From: Sabellastarte sp. h YS-2021
Lineage: Eukaryota; Annelida; Polychaeta; Sabellida; Sabellidae
NCBI GenBank assembly: GCA_964017235.1
Contig: OZ024928.1
Coordinates: 150,870,881 to 150,934,880 of the forward strand
DNA: 64,000 nt
Direction: 5' to 3'
Numbering within the stretch: position 1 is the first letter of the stretch; each line of letters starts with the position of its first letter. The notes beneath the pieces are model-generated. The model saw nothing but the letters and a program-made list of their open reading frames with translations, did no database searches and was not told the origin of the DNA. This document shows, in pieces, positions 31,398 to 43,297 of this stretch. The position numbers and the translations under genes are program-made.

Positions 31398-31448
31398 GAC
31401 GGACCTGAATCCAATATATCCCCGACTTTCGTCTGGGGATATAATTAT

Positions 31449-33017
31449 GCACTTTTCATGACATAAAGAGAATGACACTTGAGTAAAATATGCATTAAAA
31501 TTCCACATACAATCTAGTCTCTGGTTTTTGTTGGAAAGGATGGGCGTTTATGCATATTTCACATGTTTTGGGGGATGGGCGATAATACGAACATGTGTGC
31601 TTCCGTGGATGATTTCGTTACTTACTTACAAATGATTCAATAGCTGGTCACTTTACAATGAGATACTCCTCAAGTAGTTATTTTTCCCAGAAGCAAACTT
31701 TCTTGTGATCAAGCGGATGATACACTTGATAAAGGTGATTTAATGACAGATACGCAACAATTATCTGGTACCTTTCATAGAAGCATTAGTATGGCAAATA
31801 ACGGCATGTTTGAGACTTTATATATTGAAATACTAGATAATAATACATATCTGATAACTTGAAGTTAAGACTTAATTTCCTAAATTATGGTTAAACAGTG
31901 ATGAACAACAGCATAACTTAAAATTCTTAGGCTTCATTAAAGTCCTTTCTATCTCAGGACATTTAAATACATATTGCTTTATTAATACTGCACTACATGG
32001 GATACCTGTGAATATAAATAAATTTTTGTTTTCATGTAAAATGAATACAAGTAACTTGTTATGCTCAACACATTGAAAACAAATGTATAGGTTGGTCTGT
32101 ACTATTTATTTGCCTAGTCCTCTGTACACGTGCACACTTCTACATATGCACTTTGTGCACACACAGAGGCCCACTTAGTTGGCAGGAGGCTAGGACAAAG
32201 CTGGCAGGCATCCAAATGAGATTTGCAGAGTCTTTGTGTGGCTTGCACTAGTGTTGAGCTGATTCACTGGCGGTGTGTTGAAACCACACAGTGTACAGTG
32301 TACAGGACCAGACCTTATGTACACATACACAGTGTTTCCCAGTCAGTGTTAGAAACCTGTACAGTTTGTAACAACTATAATCAGATCCGTCAAGGAAAAC
32401 AGTAACTTTTGGCAACATCCTTGAATTAATTTTGAAACGTCTTGTCTGACAATAAATATTAATAATGCATATGATTATTGAAATAATTTATAATACTTCT
32501 ACAGTTTCTTATATATTTATTATTATATGATTTGTAGGAAAAAAAATGTTAATTCATAAAAAATTTGGGGACTCTATTTTCACATAAAATGGGGTAATTC
32601 AATTCACATTACATGTAATAAAATATAAAACTCATTTCAATTCTAATCATTTGGAGTTTCTTATTTCCAATATTATTTGGGCCTGTTTTACTTCTAATCC
32701 ATGAACATAACAATATGAATAACAAAGAATAAAATAAATATGTACAAAACATTAGTCTGAAATAAGAAAATAACTTTTTTTTTGTTTTGCAATAACAGAG
32801 ATATGTACAAAATTGATAACCACATTTATTGCATATACAAACACAAAGGTACAATTTACAGTCTTACTGTCTGTACCCAATAACCACGTCTACCAGATCC
32901 AAAAATTATAGAAATATTTGCAATATGTTTTGGTCACAACTGAAACCATGGTATGGATTAAATGGGAAGGATTATTGCAAACATAGCTAAAGCACTGGAG
33001 CTTAGCAATAAAAAAAA
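31449..33017. other. Non-coding interval
   Basis: AT-rich, with a short CA/TG-rich patch (32,130-32,350). No gene, terminal repeat or tandem structure seen. Confidence 0.5.
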
Positions 33018-34422
33018 GCATCAGAGATGCCCGTACCCCACAGTCTGGGGAAATAAATTTCAACACCATGAGATACAGAAGTAGTGAAACTGAACAAAGA
33101 TCGGGATACCTTCAGAGCAGTGTCAGTTATATAAAGGTCCAACTAATGTTTAAGTAGAGAAAATAAAGTTTAAGACAAAGAAAATGTATGTAAAGATGAA
33201 GTATTAAAACAAGCAATTGAACAGCAAAATGACAACATTAATCAGTAAACTAAAAATTATGACGCTGTAAAATTTATTAACTGGAGAATGGATGTCAATG
33301 GAAAATAGCATGATTATGTAAAAGTACATATAATAATCAGTTGCAGCAATCCATATATCTTTGTCAAAAGAGAAACATGTCTCAAACATGGCAGGTGAAC
33401 ACACTTTGGCAGAGCTAAAGCTAAAGATCACACCATGATGCACACCTACACCCCCTAACAGGGTTTGAAATTAACAAAAAATCTGCCAGTCCACGACCCA
33501 CAGAAATACCTTCAGGTCAAAAAGATTAAGAACCTGCAAGTCTGATTGTTCTGCAAGCTGTTTATGTACACACATCTTGCATGGTGGAATTATGGTTGGG
33601 ATGTTTTGAATATTGTCCAAACATACCAAAGTGACCTAATACATTTGTGTTTGGATTTAAAACCTCTCCCATCTTTATACATGTTTGCATGGTTGAATTA
33701 TTGCTTGAATTTTTTTAATACTACCCATACATACAGATGTGGCAATACAATGTCCCTACCAAGTATCAACTTCATATACCTTACGGTCTCTGAGATATAG
33801 CCCGAACAAGATTTTATACGTCAAGGTCAAATCAAGGTCACATCATGACGTTGCACACATACACCCAATACCAAGTATTAACTTCCTACACCTTATGGTG
33901 TCCGCGATATAGCCCAGACAAGATTTTATAGGTCAAGGTCACTACGGCAAGGTCAAAGGTCAAATCAAGGTCACACCATGATGTTGCACACCTACACCCC
34001 CTAACCAATGTCCCTACCAAGTATTAACTTCATACACCTTACGGTTAGCGAGATATAGCCCGGACAAGATTTTATAGGTCAAGGTCGCTATGACAAGGTC
34101 AAATCAAGGTCACACCATGATGGTGCACACCTACACCCCCTAACCAATGTCCCTACCAAGTATCAACTTCCTACACCTTACGGTTTCGGAGATATAGCCT
34201 GGACAAGATTTTCAAACTCAAGGTAACTGCGGCAAGGTCAAATCAAGGTCAGACCATGACGATGCACACCCGCACCCCCTAACCAATGTCCCTACCAAGG
34301 ATTAACTTCCTACATCTTACGGTTTCTGAGATACATCCCAGGTAAACTTTTTCCTGCCCGCCCACCGGACACCATGGGTGAAAACAATACCCCGACAGCC
34401 CTTCAGGGCTGCGGGGTAAAAA
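33018..34422 (+). mobile_element. Type-3 satellite-bearing element, copy b
   Basis: 5' arm GCATCAGAGATGCCCGTACC then CCACAGTCTGGGG. The core has about five 139/146-bp units (33,750-34,330). The 3' arm has a short C-rich run (CCTGCCCGCCCACCGG) and the hairpin CAGCCCTTCAGGGCTG ending in CGGGGTAAAAAA. The 5' TACCCCACAG and 3' CTGCGGGGTA are inverted with one mismatch. Confidence 0.78.
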
Positions 34423-36047
34423 ACTGCAGATTTTGTTTGGTTAATGATTGGGTAAAAATGTAACCCCATTAACTGACGAAAACAAGTCCTCCATCTGATA
34501 AAGAGGTCCATGAAAATATATGACTCAGTTTCTTTAGAAGCAAATACTATAAGGACGCTAAAAATATGAAAATGTATTTTAGGAACCAGTAAATGAATCC
34601 AGAATCTTTTATTTACGCAATTATGGGTGATTATGAGGATAGTGGTAAAAGTTTTACTAGGCACTAACTGGGCCTAATGTCACGCTATTTGTCACACTCC
34701 CAAAAGGGGATTATTTTCTCCCTTCTTGCAATCATTGATTCTGCAAGTAAAAACAAATTTTGATTCTGCAAGAAAAACAGGTCGTATTTTCAGTGATTGG
34801 GAAGGGGGGGGGGGAAGAGACAAAAAATACTGCCTTAATAATACTACCTAATCTCACAGTAATTATGACGGCTGGAGCAAGAGATGTGAAACTCGTAAAA
34901 AAAATATACATATATATTACTATTCACTTGTGTAGCATTAAACTTAAGAATAGAAAATTTGAAATTTTGCAAGAGTTTTGCTTCATTCATCCAATTTGTA
35001 CAATTTTTTTTTTAACATATAGGGGTTGCCACAATGGGGAATTTTCCCATCACTTATTTCATGTAATACCCTCCTGAACACACCCACTTTAAATATATTA
35101 CCCTTTTGATGTTTTGAGTAAAAGTCACAACCGTTATACTTACGCAAATGTAAACAACTTTGAAGGAATTTATTCCCTACTTAGTCAGTTCCTTGGAAGA
35201 AAAAAAAACATACAGCTAATGCACTTTCAGTAATCTGTATGTACACTACACTATGTACAAAATAATCTTTGATTTTCACTTTGATTACATACAATGATAC
35301 AAGTATGATGTAACTTATAACACAATTCCAAAGTAATAAATATCTATACTACAGAAGCAATACTGTTATAATTTTCAGCAAAAATAAGTTAACAGTTGCT
35401 ACTAGAGCTAATAAATAATTTGCATATTTCACCCATAAATTGAGAGGTCCAAAAAAGGCAACTCCTTAGCCAGTTCCAAATTTCAACTTATTTTTATCAC
35501 GGATGCATACTTGATTTATCAAAAGCCTGCAGTGTCACCTTTATATTGTTATAGTACTATCTGCAGAAAATTATGTTTAATATGAAAACCTATTTTAAGT
35601 TGACAAGTACACATAAAAACTGTCTACACATCTGCTAATGTATGCAAAATGCAAATAGGTACAAACTGAATGATAAATGAAAATACAATGAAAGATTACA
35701 GTCAGTAGATATTCACCAAAGTGGTGTATTAATACTAATGAGAATGAGGCTTGAGTTCCCGTAAAACTCCCACAAATATTGAGAACAAAACAGATGAAAA
35801 GGGGACCATTGCTGGAAACAATATACATTTAATTGTCACAAATGTGAACAAAAGCAGCTATAGGTGATAGCAAAATAGGGCTATTCACCAAAATCTTTAA
35901 GACAATTATGGAGGGGTAGATGGGCTATTTGGAATCCCAGACCATGGTTGGTTTTAAACTACCTCACAATACTTTCTGTTTAAGCTACAAACCCAATTTG
36001 CATATTCAATAACATACTGAACCTGTATAAGGTCCTAACTGTGATAA
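34423..36047. other. Non-coding interval
   Basis: AT-rich, with a G run at 34,804-34,814. No recognised gene or repeat structure. Confidence 0.5.
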
Positions 36048-37796
36048 AACTAGATTGGGCCAACTCGGCGCCAACATATCCCCAGACAGGTCATCACTCA
36101 CGCCACAGGTTTTGATCGGGAATTTTTTAAAACATAATTACCCATTATTATATGAACTTCAGCACATCAATCTACTCTGTTTATATCTCCCCAAGGAAGA
36201 TGGTGTATCCCCAGACGCCGAATACATACCTCAAATTATATTTTCAATCTTCCTGCAATGATAACTCTAAACCTATTTTCAAAGTATTTAAATGATTGAT
36301 GATTGAATGTCCATTCTAAAATAATAATCCCAAAAGAGCATATCTGTTTCTATATTTGTTGACAAATAAAATATTATTTTTAACTCAACTCATCATATTT
36401 TTCAATCTTCCTTCAAAGTATTTAAATGATTGATGATTCAATGTCCATTCTAAAATTCATAATCCCAAAAGCGCATATCTGTTTCTATATTTGTTCAGAA
36501 ATAAAATATTATTTAAAAAAAAATTATTTATATTATTATTTTATTATATTATTTTTAGAATTTGCAAATTGTTTTCAGTTATTCATTTCCTCTATACCTA
36601 TATATGTGGTCCATATATATGCAACCTAAATATGTGACACAATCTCAGTTCTGACTCCCCTTTGTGTTATATGTAATGAAGCTCACCACCTCCCACCCCC
36701 ACCCCTCTCCCCTTCTCCACACCTCTCTCACTATTACACAAGATCTGCAACCCCATTGAGTTCTTTGTTTCTCATCTGATATCACTAAATACCTTTGTTT
36801 ATTTAGTGTCACTCAATATAGCTGGAGGTCCCAGAGGTGGGTGGGGGGAATCCGGGTGGGGGATGTGGGTTGAGCATAAATGGTAAACAAACAATCTATA
36901 TAAAAGGGGTACTCAAATACAAAAAGAATTGAGAATTTTAAGTATGTGATTATCAACTGAAATGAGTTCATAACTGTAGGAGCTGTGCCAAAATTAACTG
37001 AGGCAAGTTGAATAAAACTGGGCTAGTTGAGGGTTAAAAATCCCCTAGTTTTACTACATAAGGATATAATTTCATTAATATTGGGACTTAAAGCTCACTT
37101 AAAGTGTCCATTTTGTCTACTTGAATATGTTTAACCAGTTTCATTTTAAAAAGTGAAAAACTCAGCAAGCAGAGGTATAACACACAAAAATAAGTTCTTA
37201 AAAGACTAAGATAGCCATAACATTATTAATATTCAAAATTTAAATAGACAGGCATTTCCTTTTAAAAATTCAAAGATTTCAGCTCTATAACCCACATAGT
37301 TTGACAGTTACTGGGCTTTAAAGTGGCATAATATCCATAAATTGGGTTTCTGTGGGCATTACAATTGTTAAAGAGACCTTAGCAATTAAACTACAGATCT
37401 GAAACTTTTTGGGGGACATACATAACAAACAAAAATTATATATAATACAGTTTAAGACTTGTCACACTAAGCATTTCCAAATAACAGGGCAAAATACGGA
37501 AAAAATGTCAAACAAGAGGAGAGTGCCCGTGAACGGGCACTGTGTCAGCTGACTGAATGTTTTTGATTTGTGATGGTGATAATGAGAGGAAAGCATAATT
37601 ATCAGGGAAAGGGCTGTACAGAAATACAGTAAATGGTAACTGAACAGCATGTTCGAAAGATATTCCGAAGCTGACAGAAGAAAAGGACAAAAAAGTTGTG
37701 CCCTGCAAATGGTATTATGAAATAAAGTAACAAGGTAATTGTTTAAGTGTAAAAAGTAGGTTAAAAATATTTAGAGAAATACTATAAATGCAATAT

Positions 37797-38612
37797 CCTC
37801 GTTCGACCATGAAGAAGGGGTCCAAAGGTCAAATCTGACCATACCAAAAGATTCCCAGCCAAAGAATTTAGGATGGTTTACCATCCCAAACCTCTCGGAC
37901 CAATAATAAGTGAGTCATAGGCACTTTTTAAGTTTGGCTATCCTTGTTTGACCTTGACGGAGGGGTCCAAGGTCAAATCCGACCACACAAAAAAATTCCC
38001 AGCCCATGATTTCCTGTAGCTTGTTTACCATCCCAAACCTGTAGGACCAATAATAAGCGAGTTCTAAGCAATTGTAAGTTTGGCTATCCTCAATTGACCT
38101 TGAAGGAGGGGTCCCAGGTCAAATCTGACCACACCAAAAGAATCCCAGCCCATGATTTCCTATATGTTGGTTTACCATCCCAAACCTCCAAGACCAATAA
38201 TACGCGAGTTATAAGCACTTTAAGTTTGGCTATCTTCGTTTGACTTGGAAGGAGGGGTCTAAGGTGAAATCCGACCACACCAAAAGATTCCCAGCCCATG
38301 ATTTTCTATAGGTTGGTTTTCCATTCCAAACCTCTAGGACCAATAATAAGTGAGTTATAAGCACTTTTAAGTTTGGCTATCCTCATTTGACCTTGAAGGA
38401 GGGGTCCAAGGTGAAATCCGACCACACCAAAAAATTCCCAGCTCATGATTTTCTATAGGTTGGTTTTCATTCCAAACCTCTAGGACCAATAATAAGCGAG
38501 TTATAAGCACTTTTATGTTTGACTATCCTCATTTGACCTTGAAGGAGGGTTCCAAGGTCAAATCGGACCATATTAACAGATTCCCAGCCCATGATTTCCT
38601 ACAGGTTGGATA
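37797..38612 (+). repeat. 146-bp tandem array private to type-2 copy 2
   Basis: Units share GACCTTGAAGGAGGGGTCCA, GAC(C)ACACCAAAAGATTCCCAG, GGTTTACCATCCCAAACCTC, GGACCAATAATAAG and AAGTTTGGCTATC. GACC-GGAGGGG landmarks fall near 37,951, 38,096, 38,242, 38,388 and 38,533, about 146 bp apart. It stops abruptly at a junction with the 155-bp array. Confidence 0.88.
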
Positions 38613-41250
38613 CAATGATTTACTCAACAGTGAGAACCTGAAAGAAGCTATTGCTCAGCTATGCCATGACATAGAGGTCTGCAATTTCACTATGTTATAG
38701 CTGACCAAAACGTCTGTGAATAACATATTTAACAAAATACTCTAAATGTAATAGTTTTCAAGTTACAACTGATTTACTCAAGAGTGAGAACCTCAAAGTA
38801 ACTATTACTCAGCTATGCAATGAGCTACAAGTCTGAATTTTTGCTCTGTTATAGCTGACCTAAAAGTAGGTGAACAACATATTTAAGCAAAATACTGTAA
38901 ATGCAATAGTTTTCAAGTTACAACTGATTTACTCAATAGTGAGAACCTGAAAATAGCTATTGCTCCGCTATGCCATGAGCTATAGGTCTGTAATTTCACT
39001 ATGTTATAGCTAACCCAAAAGTAGGTGAACAATATATTTTAACAAAATACTCCAAATGCAATATTTTTCAAGTTATAGCCGATTTACTCAACAGTCAGTG
39101 CCTGAGAATAGCTATTGCTCAGTTGTGCCATGAGCTACAGGTCTGTAATTTCACTATGTTATAGCTGACCCAAAAGTAGCTGAATAACATATTTGCACAA
39201 ATTTCTGTAAAGGCAATAGTTTTCCAATTACAACTGATTTACTCAACAGTGAGAACTTCAAAGTAGCTATTACTCAGCTATGCAATGAGCCACAGGTCTG
39301 GAACTTCACTATGTTATAGCTGACCCCAAAATAGGTGAATAACATATTGAAACAAAATACTCTAAATGCAATAGTTTCCAAGTTATAAGTGATTTACTCA
39401 ACAGTGATAACCTAAAAGTAGCTATTACTCAGCTATGCCATGAGCTACAGGTCTGAAATTTTACTATGTTATAGCTGACCCAAAAGTAGCTGAATAACAT
39501 ATTTATACTAAATTCTCTAAATGCAATAGTTTTCAAATTATAAGTGATTTACTCAACATTGAGAACTTCAAAGTAGCTATTACTCAGCTATGCAATGAGT
39601 CACAGGTCTGGAACTTCACTATGTTATAGCTGACCCCAAAATAGGTGAATAACATATTGAAACAAAATACTCTAAATGCAATAATTTCCAAGTTATAAGC
39701 GATTTACTCAACAGTGATAACCTAAAAGTAGCTATTACTCAGCTATGCAATGAGCCACAGGTCTGGAACTTCACTATGTTATAGCTGACCCCAAAATAGG
39801 TGAATAACATATTGAAACAAAATACTCTAAATGCAATAGTTTCCAAGTTATAAGTGATTTACTCAACAGTGATAACCTAAAAGTAGCTATTACTCAGCTA
39901 TGCCATGAGCTACAGGTCTGAAATTTTACTATGTTATAGCTGACCCAAAAGTAGCCGAATAACATATTTATACTAAATTCTCTAAATGCAATAGTTTTCA
40001 AATTATAAGTGATTTACTCAACATTGAGAACTTCAAAGTAGCTATTACTCAGCTATGCAATGAGTCACAGGTCTGGAACTTCACTATGTTATAGCTGACC
40101 CCAAAATAGGTGAATAACATATTGAAACAAAATACTCTAAATGCAATAATTTCCAAGTTATAAGCGATTTACTCAACAGTGATAACCTCAAAGTAGCTAT
40201 TACTCAGCTATGCCATGAGCTACAGGTCTGAAATTTTACTATGTTATAGCTGACCCAAAAGTAGGTGAACAACATATTTAAGCAAAATACTGTACATGCA
40301 ATAGTTTTCAAGTTCCAACTGATTTACTCAATAGTGATGACCTAAAAGTAGCTATTACTCAGCTATGCCATGAGCTACAGGTCTGAAATTTTACTATGTT
40401 ATAGCTGACCCAAAAGTAGCTGAATAACATATTTATACTAAATTCTCTAAATGCAATAGTTTTGCAATTACAACTGATTTACTCAATAGTGAGAACCTCA
40501 AAGTAGTTATTACTCAGCTATGCAATGAGCTACAGGTCTGAAATTTTACTATGTTATAGCTGACCCAAAAGTAGGTGAACAACATATTTAAGCAAAATAC
40601 TGTAAATGCAATAGTTTTCAAGTTACAACTGATTTACTCAATAGTGATGACCTAAAAGTAGCTATTACTCAGCTATGCCATGAGCTACAGGTCTGAAATT
40701 TTACTATGTTATAGCTGACCCAAAAGTAGCTGAATAACATATTTATACGAAATTCTCTAAATGCAATAGTTTTCCAATTACAACTGATTTACTCAATAGT
40801 GAGAACTTCAAAGTAGCTATTACTCAGCTATGCAATGAGCCACAGATCTGAAACTTCACTATGTTATAGCTGATCCCAAAATAGGTGAATAACATATTGA
40901 AACAAAATACTGTAAATGCAATAGTTTCCAAGTTATAAGCGATTTACTCAACAGTGATAACCTAAAAGTAGCTATTACTCAGCTATGCCATGAGCTACAG
41001 GTCTGAAATTTTACTATGTTATAGCTGACCCAAAAGTAGCTGAATAACATATTTATACGAAATTCTCTAAATGCAATAGTTTTGAAGTTATAAGTGATTT
41101 ACTCAACAGTGATAACCTAAAAGTAGCTATTACTCAGCTATGCCATGAGCTACAGGTCTAAAATTTTACTATGTTATAGCTGACCCAAAAGTAGCTGAAT
41201 AACATATTTATACGAAATTCTCTAAATGCAATAGTTTTTAAGTTACAAGT
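38613..41250 (+). repeat. 155-bp tandem array with higher-order structure
   Basis: About 17 monomers in strict 155-bp register: the GATTT landmark is at 39,236, 39,391, 39,546, 39,701, 39,856, 40,011, 40,166, 40,321, 40,476, 40,631, 40,786, 40,941 and 41,096. Monomers fall into sequence variants (GATAACCTAAAAG type, GAGAACTTCAAAG type, and CACAGGTCTGGAACTTC versus TACAGGTCTGAAATTTT). These recur in order, with a 465-bp (3 x 155) block at 39,391-39,855 nearly repeated at 39,856-40,320. Confidence 0.92.
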
Positions 41251-43297
41251 GATTTTACTCATAATGGAAGTTACTGAAAAGCCCAAAAGTAGCTATTACT
41301 CACTCAGCTATTGAGACAGGCACCCAACTTACTCACCATATTGTAGCTATGAAAAAAGTAGCTGAATAACATATTTTAACAAAATGCTCTAAATGCAACA
41401 CTTTTCAAGTTATAAATGATTTTGTGCATGATTTCATGAATTTTAATGCATTAAAAATTAAAAAAATTTATTAAAAAAAAAGTAAGACAGATCCAGGTCT
41501 CATACTCACACAAGAGAATCTACCTCTGGCCTAGTACATATATGCAAGATATGAGAGAAATCCCTGCAATAGTCACTGAGAAAATTGTGATTAAGTGTTG
41601 AAATTTTCACACTTTTGGTGGGGGTACCCCCCTTGTAATGTCTCTAGCAAACAGACGAACAGACAGATTTGCATGCCTTGAACAATTTTTCATCCTCGAT
41701 AGATAAGGTATCTTTTAAAAAAAACAGCACGTCTCTAGGCCTTGTAGTTTTGGAGGAGAAGTTGTTCACGCGGACGCGTACGCCCACGCCGCAGAGTGAC
41801 GACATAATGTCAGCTGACTGACAAGTCAGCTGACATAAAAAGGCACTTGGGCGAGTGTCTATGGCCCTCATACACAGGTTAAATGTCTACTAAAAACCTT
41901 GATTTTCGGCATATGTAAAAAGGACATAATAATGCATTCCCAGATGGGATTTCAGCTCCATCAATCACATAGTTTAACAGTTACAGGGCTTAAAGGTGGT
42001 AAAAAGTCCAAATATTGGGTCTCTGTGGGTCTTTTAGAGATCTCGATGTGGCTTTCAAATTAAAGCTTCAGACTTAAAATTTGTTACATACTAAGATTAC
42101 ACATAGAATATGTATCTAATAAAGTTTGAAACTTCTCAGACTTACCATTTCCAAGTTACAGAGCAAAATATGTGAAAAATGTCTTAAAAGGGTCACTCAG
42201 GTGGGTGTTTAAGGTCCTCATACACAGGTTAAATGTCTACTTGAAGCCTTGATTTTTGGCACATGTAAAAAAAACATAATAATGTATTCCCAGATAGGAT
42301 TTGAGCTCTATCAGTCACATAGTTTGACAGTCACAGGGCTTAAAAGTAGCAAAAAGTCCAAATATTGGGTCTTTGGGAGCCTTTTAGAGACCTCAATTTG
42401 ACCTTCAAAATTAAAGCTTCAGACTTAAAATCTGTTACATACTAAGATTACACACAGAATATATATCTAATACAGTTTGAAACTTCTCAGACTTACCATT
42501 TCCAAGTTACAGGGAAAAAGATGTGAAAAATGTCTTATAAGGGTCACTCGGGTGGGTGTTTATGGTCCTGATACACAGGTTAACTGTCTATTAAAGGCCT
42601 AAATGTTGGGGCACATATAAGAAAACACATAGATATATTCCCAGATGATATTTAACTTAGATGAGAGACATAGTTTGAAAGCTACAGTGCTTGAAAGTGG
42701 CAAAAAGTGCATAAATTGGGTCTCTGTGGGCACTTTTGAGACCTTAAGTCGACCCCTTTGGGTAAACCTACAGCCCTAAAATTTTCTACAGACAAGGATT
42801 ACATATCAAAGTTATACCTAGCACAGTTTGAGACTCATCAGAATTATCACTTCCAAATTATAGGGCAAAATATGTGTAAAGTATAGCAAAAAATCCCTAA
42901 GTGGGGGTATTTATGGGCCTCAAACACAATTTTCTCCTCAACTTAAAGTCATGATTTTCGGCACATGTACTAAGAACATATTAATGTGTTGTCAGGTAAA
43001 ATTTCAGCCAGCTGAGCATCATAGTTTGTGACCTACAGGGCTCTAAGTGGCCAAAAGTGCAATTTCTGACCTTAAGGTGGCCATAAGTTCTTTTTTACTG
43101 GGAGTTTAAGGTCACCTTAAAATAGGGATCTTCCTTTGGGCACCCTTAACATGTGTACCAAGTTTGAAAAAAAAATATTAATTTGTTTTTGAGTTATCGC
43201 GTCCACAAGGAAATTTCTACGGCGGCGGCGGCGGCGGCGGCGGCGCGACGGACCTGAATCCAATATATCCCCGACTTTCGTCTGGGGATATAATTAT

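Larger units (their letters stand above)
28171..31448 (+). mobile_element. Type-4 satellite-bearing element, copy A (complete)
   Basis: Begins AACTAGATTGGGCCAACTCGG and ends GTCTGGGGATATAATTAT. A 12-bp subterminal inverted repeat is present: ATATCCCCAGAC at 28,199-28,210 and GTCTGGGGATAT at 31,431-31,442. The 5' module (28,171-29,050) contains a roughly 138-bp segment repeated twice (TTTAAATGATTGATGATT...). The middle is a 351-bp tandem array. The 3' module ends with ACCAAGTTTGAAA, GAGTTATCGCGTCC, a CGG run and CGACGGACCTGAATCC. Nearly identical copies lie at 36,048-43,297 and from 63,019. No protein is encoded. Confidence 0.85.
37513..41836 (+). mobile_element. Type-2 satellite-bearing element, copy 2, inserted in a type-4 element
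   Basis: The 5' arm has a perfect hairpin GTGCCCGTGAACGGGCAC followed by TGTGTCAGCTGACTGAATG and GACAGAAGAAAAGGAC. The 3' arm has TAGGCCTTGTAGTTTTGGAG and GTCAGCTGACTGACAAGTC. Inside are a 146-bp array (37,797-38,612), a 155-bp array (38,613-41,250) and an AT-rich spacer shared with copy 1. The exact boundaries come from the uninterrupted type-4 copy A, and the A run at the junction allows a 2-bp AA duplication. There is no protein, so it is presumably mobilised in trans. Confidence 0.8.
36048..43297 (+). mobile_element. Type-4 satellite-bearing element, copy B, split by a type-2 element
   Basis: Left part 36,048-37,512 and right part 41,837-43,297 are nearly identical to 28,171-29,640 and 29,643-31,448 of copy A. 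The break falls in an A run (GTCAAA|AAAGGCAC in copy A). The right part has one 351-bp unit fewer than copy A. The 5' module, subterminal inverted repeat and 3' CGG run are retained. Confidence 0.88.

Noticed and set aside
38613-41250. CRISPR-like regular repeat array
   Set aside because: The 155-bp units are contiguous with no unique spacers, lie inside a transposon in a eukaryotic genome, and have no cas genes nearby.
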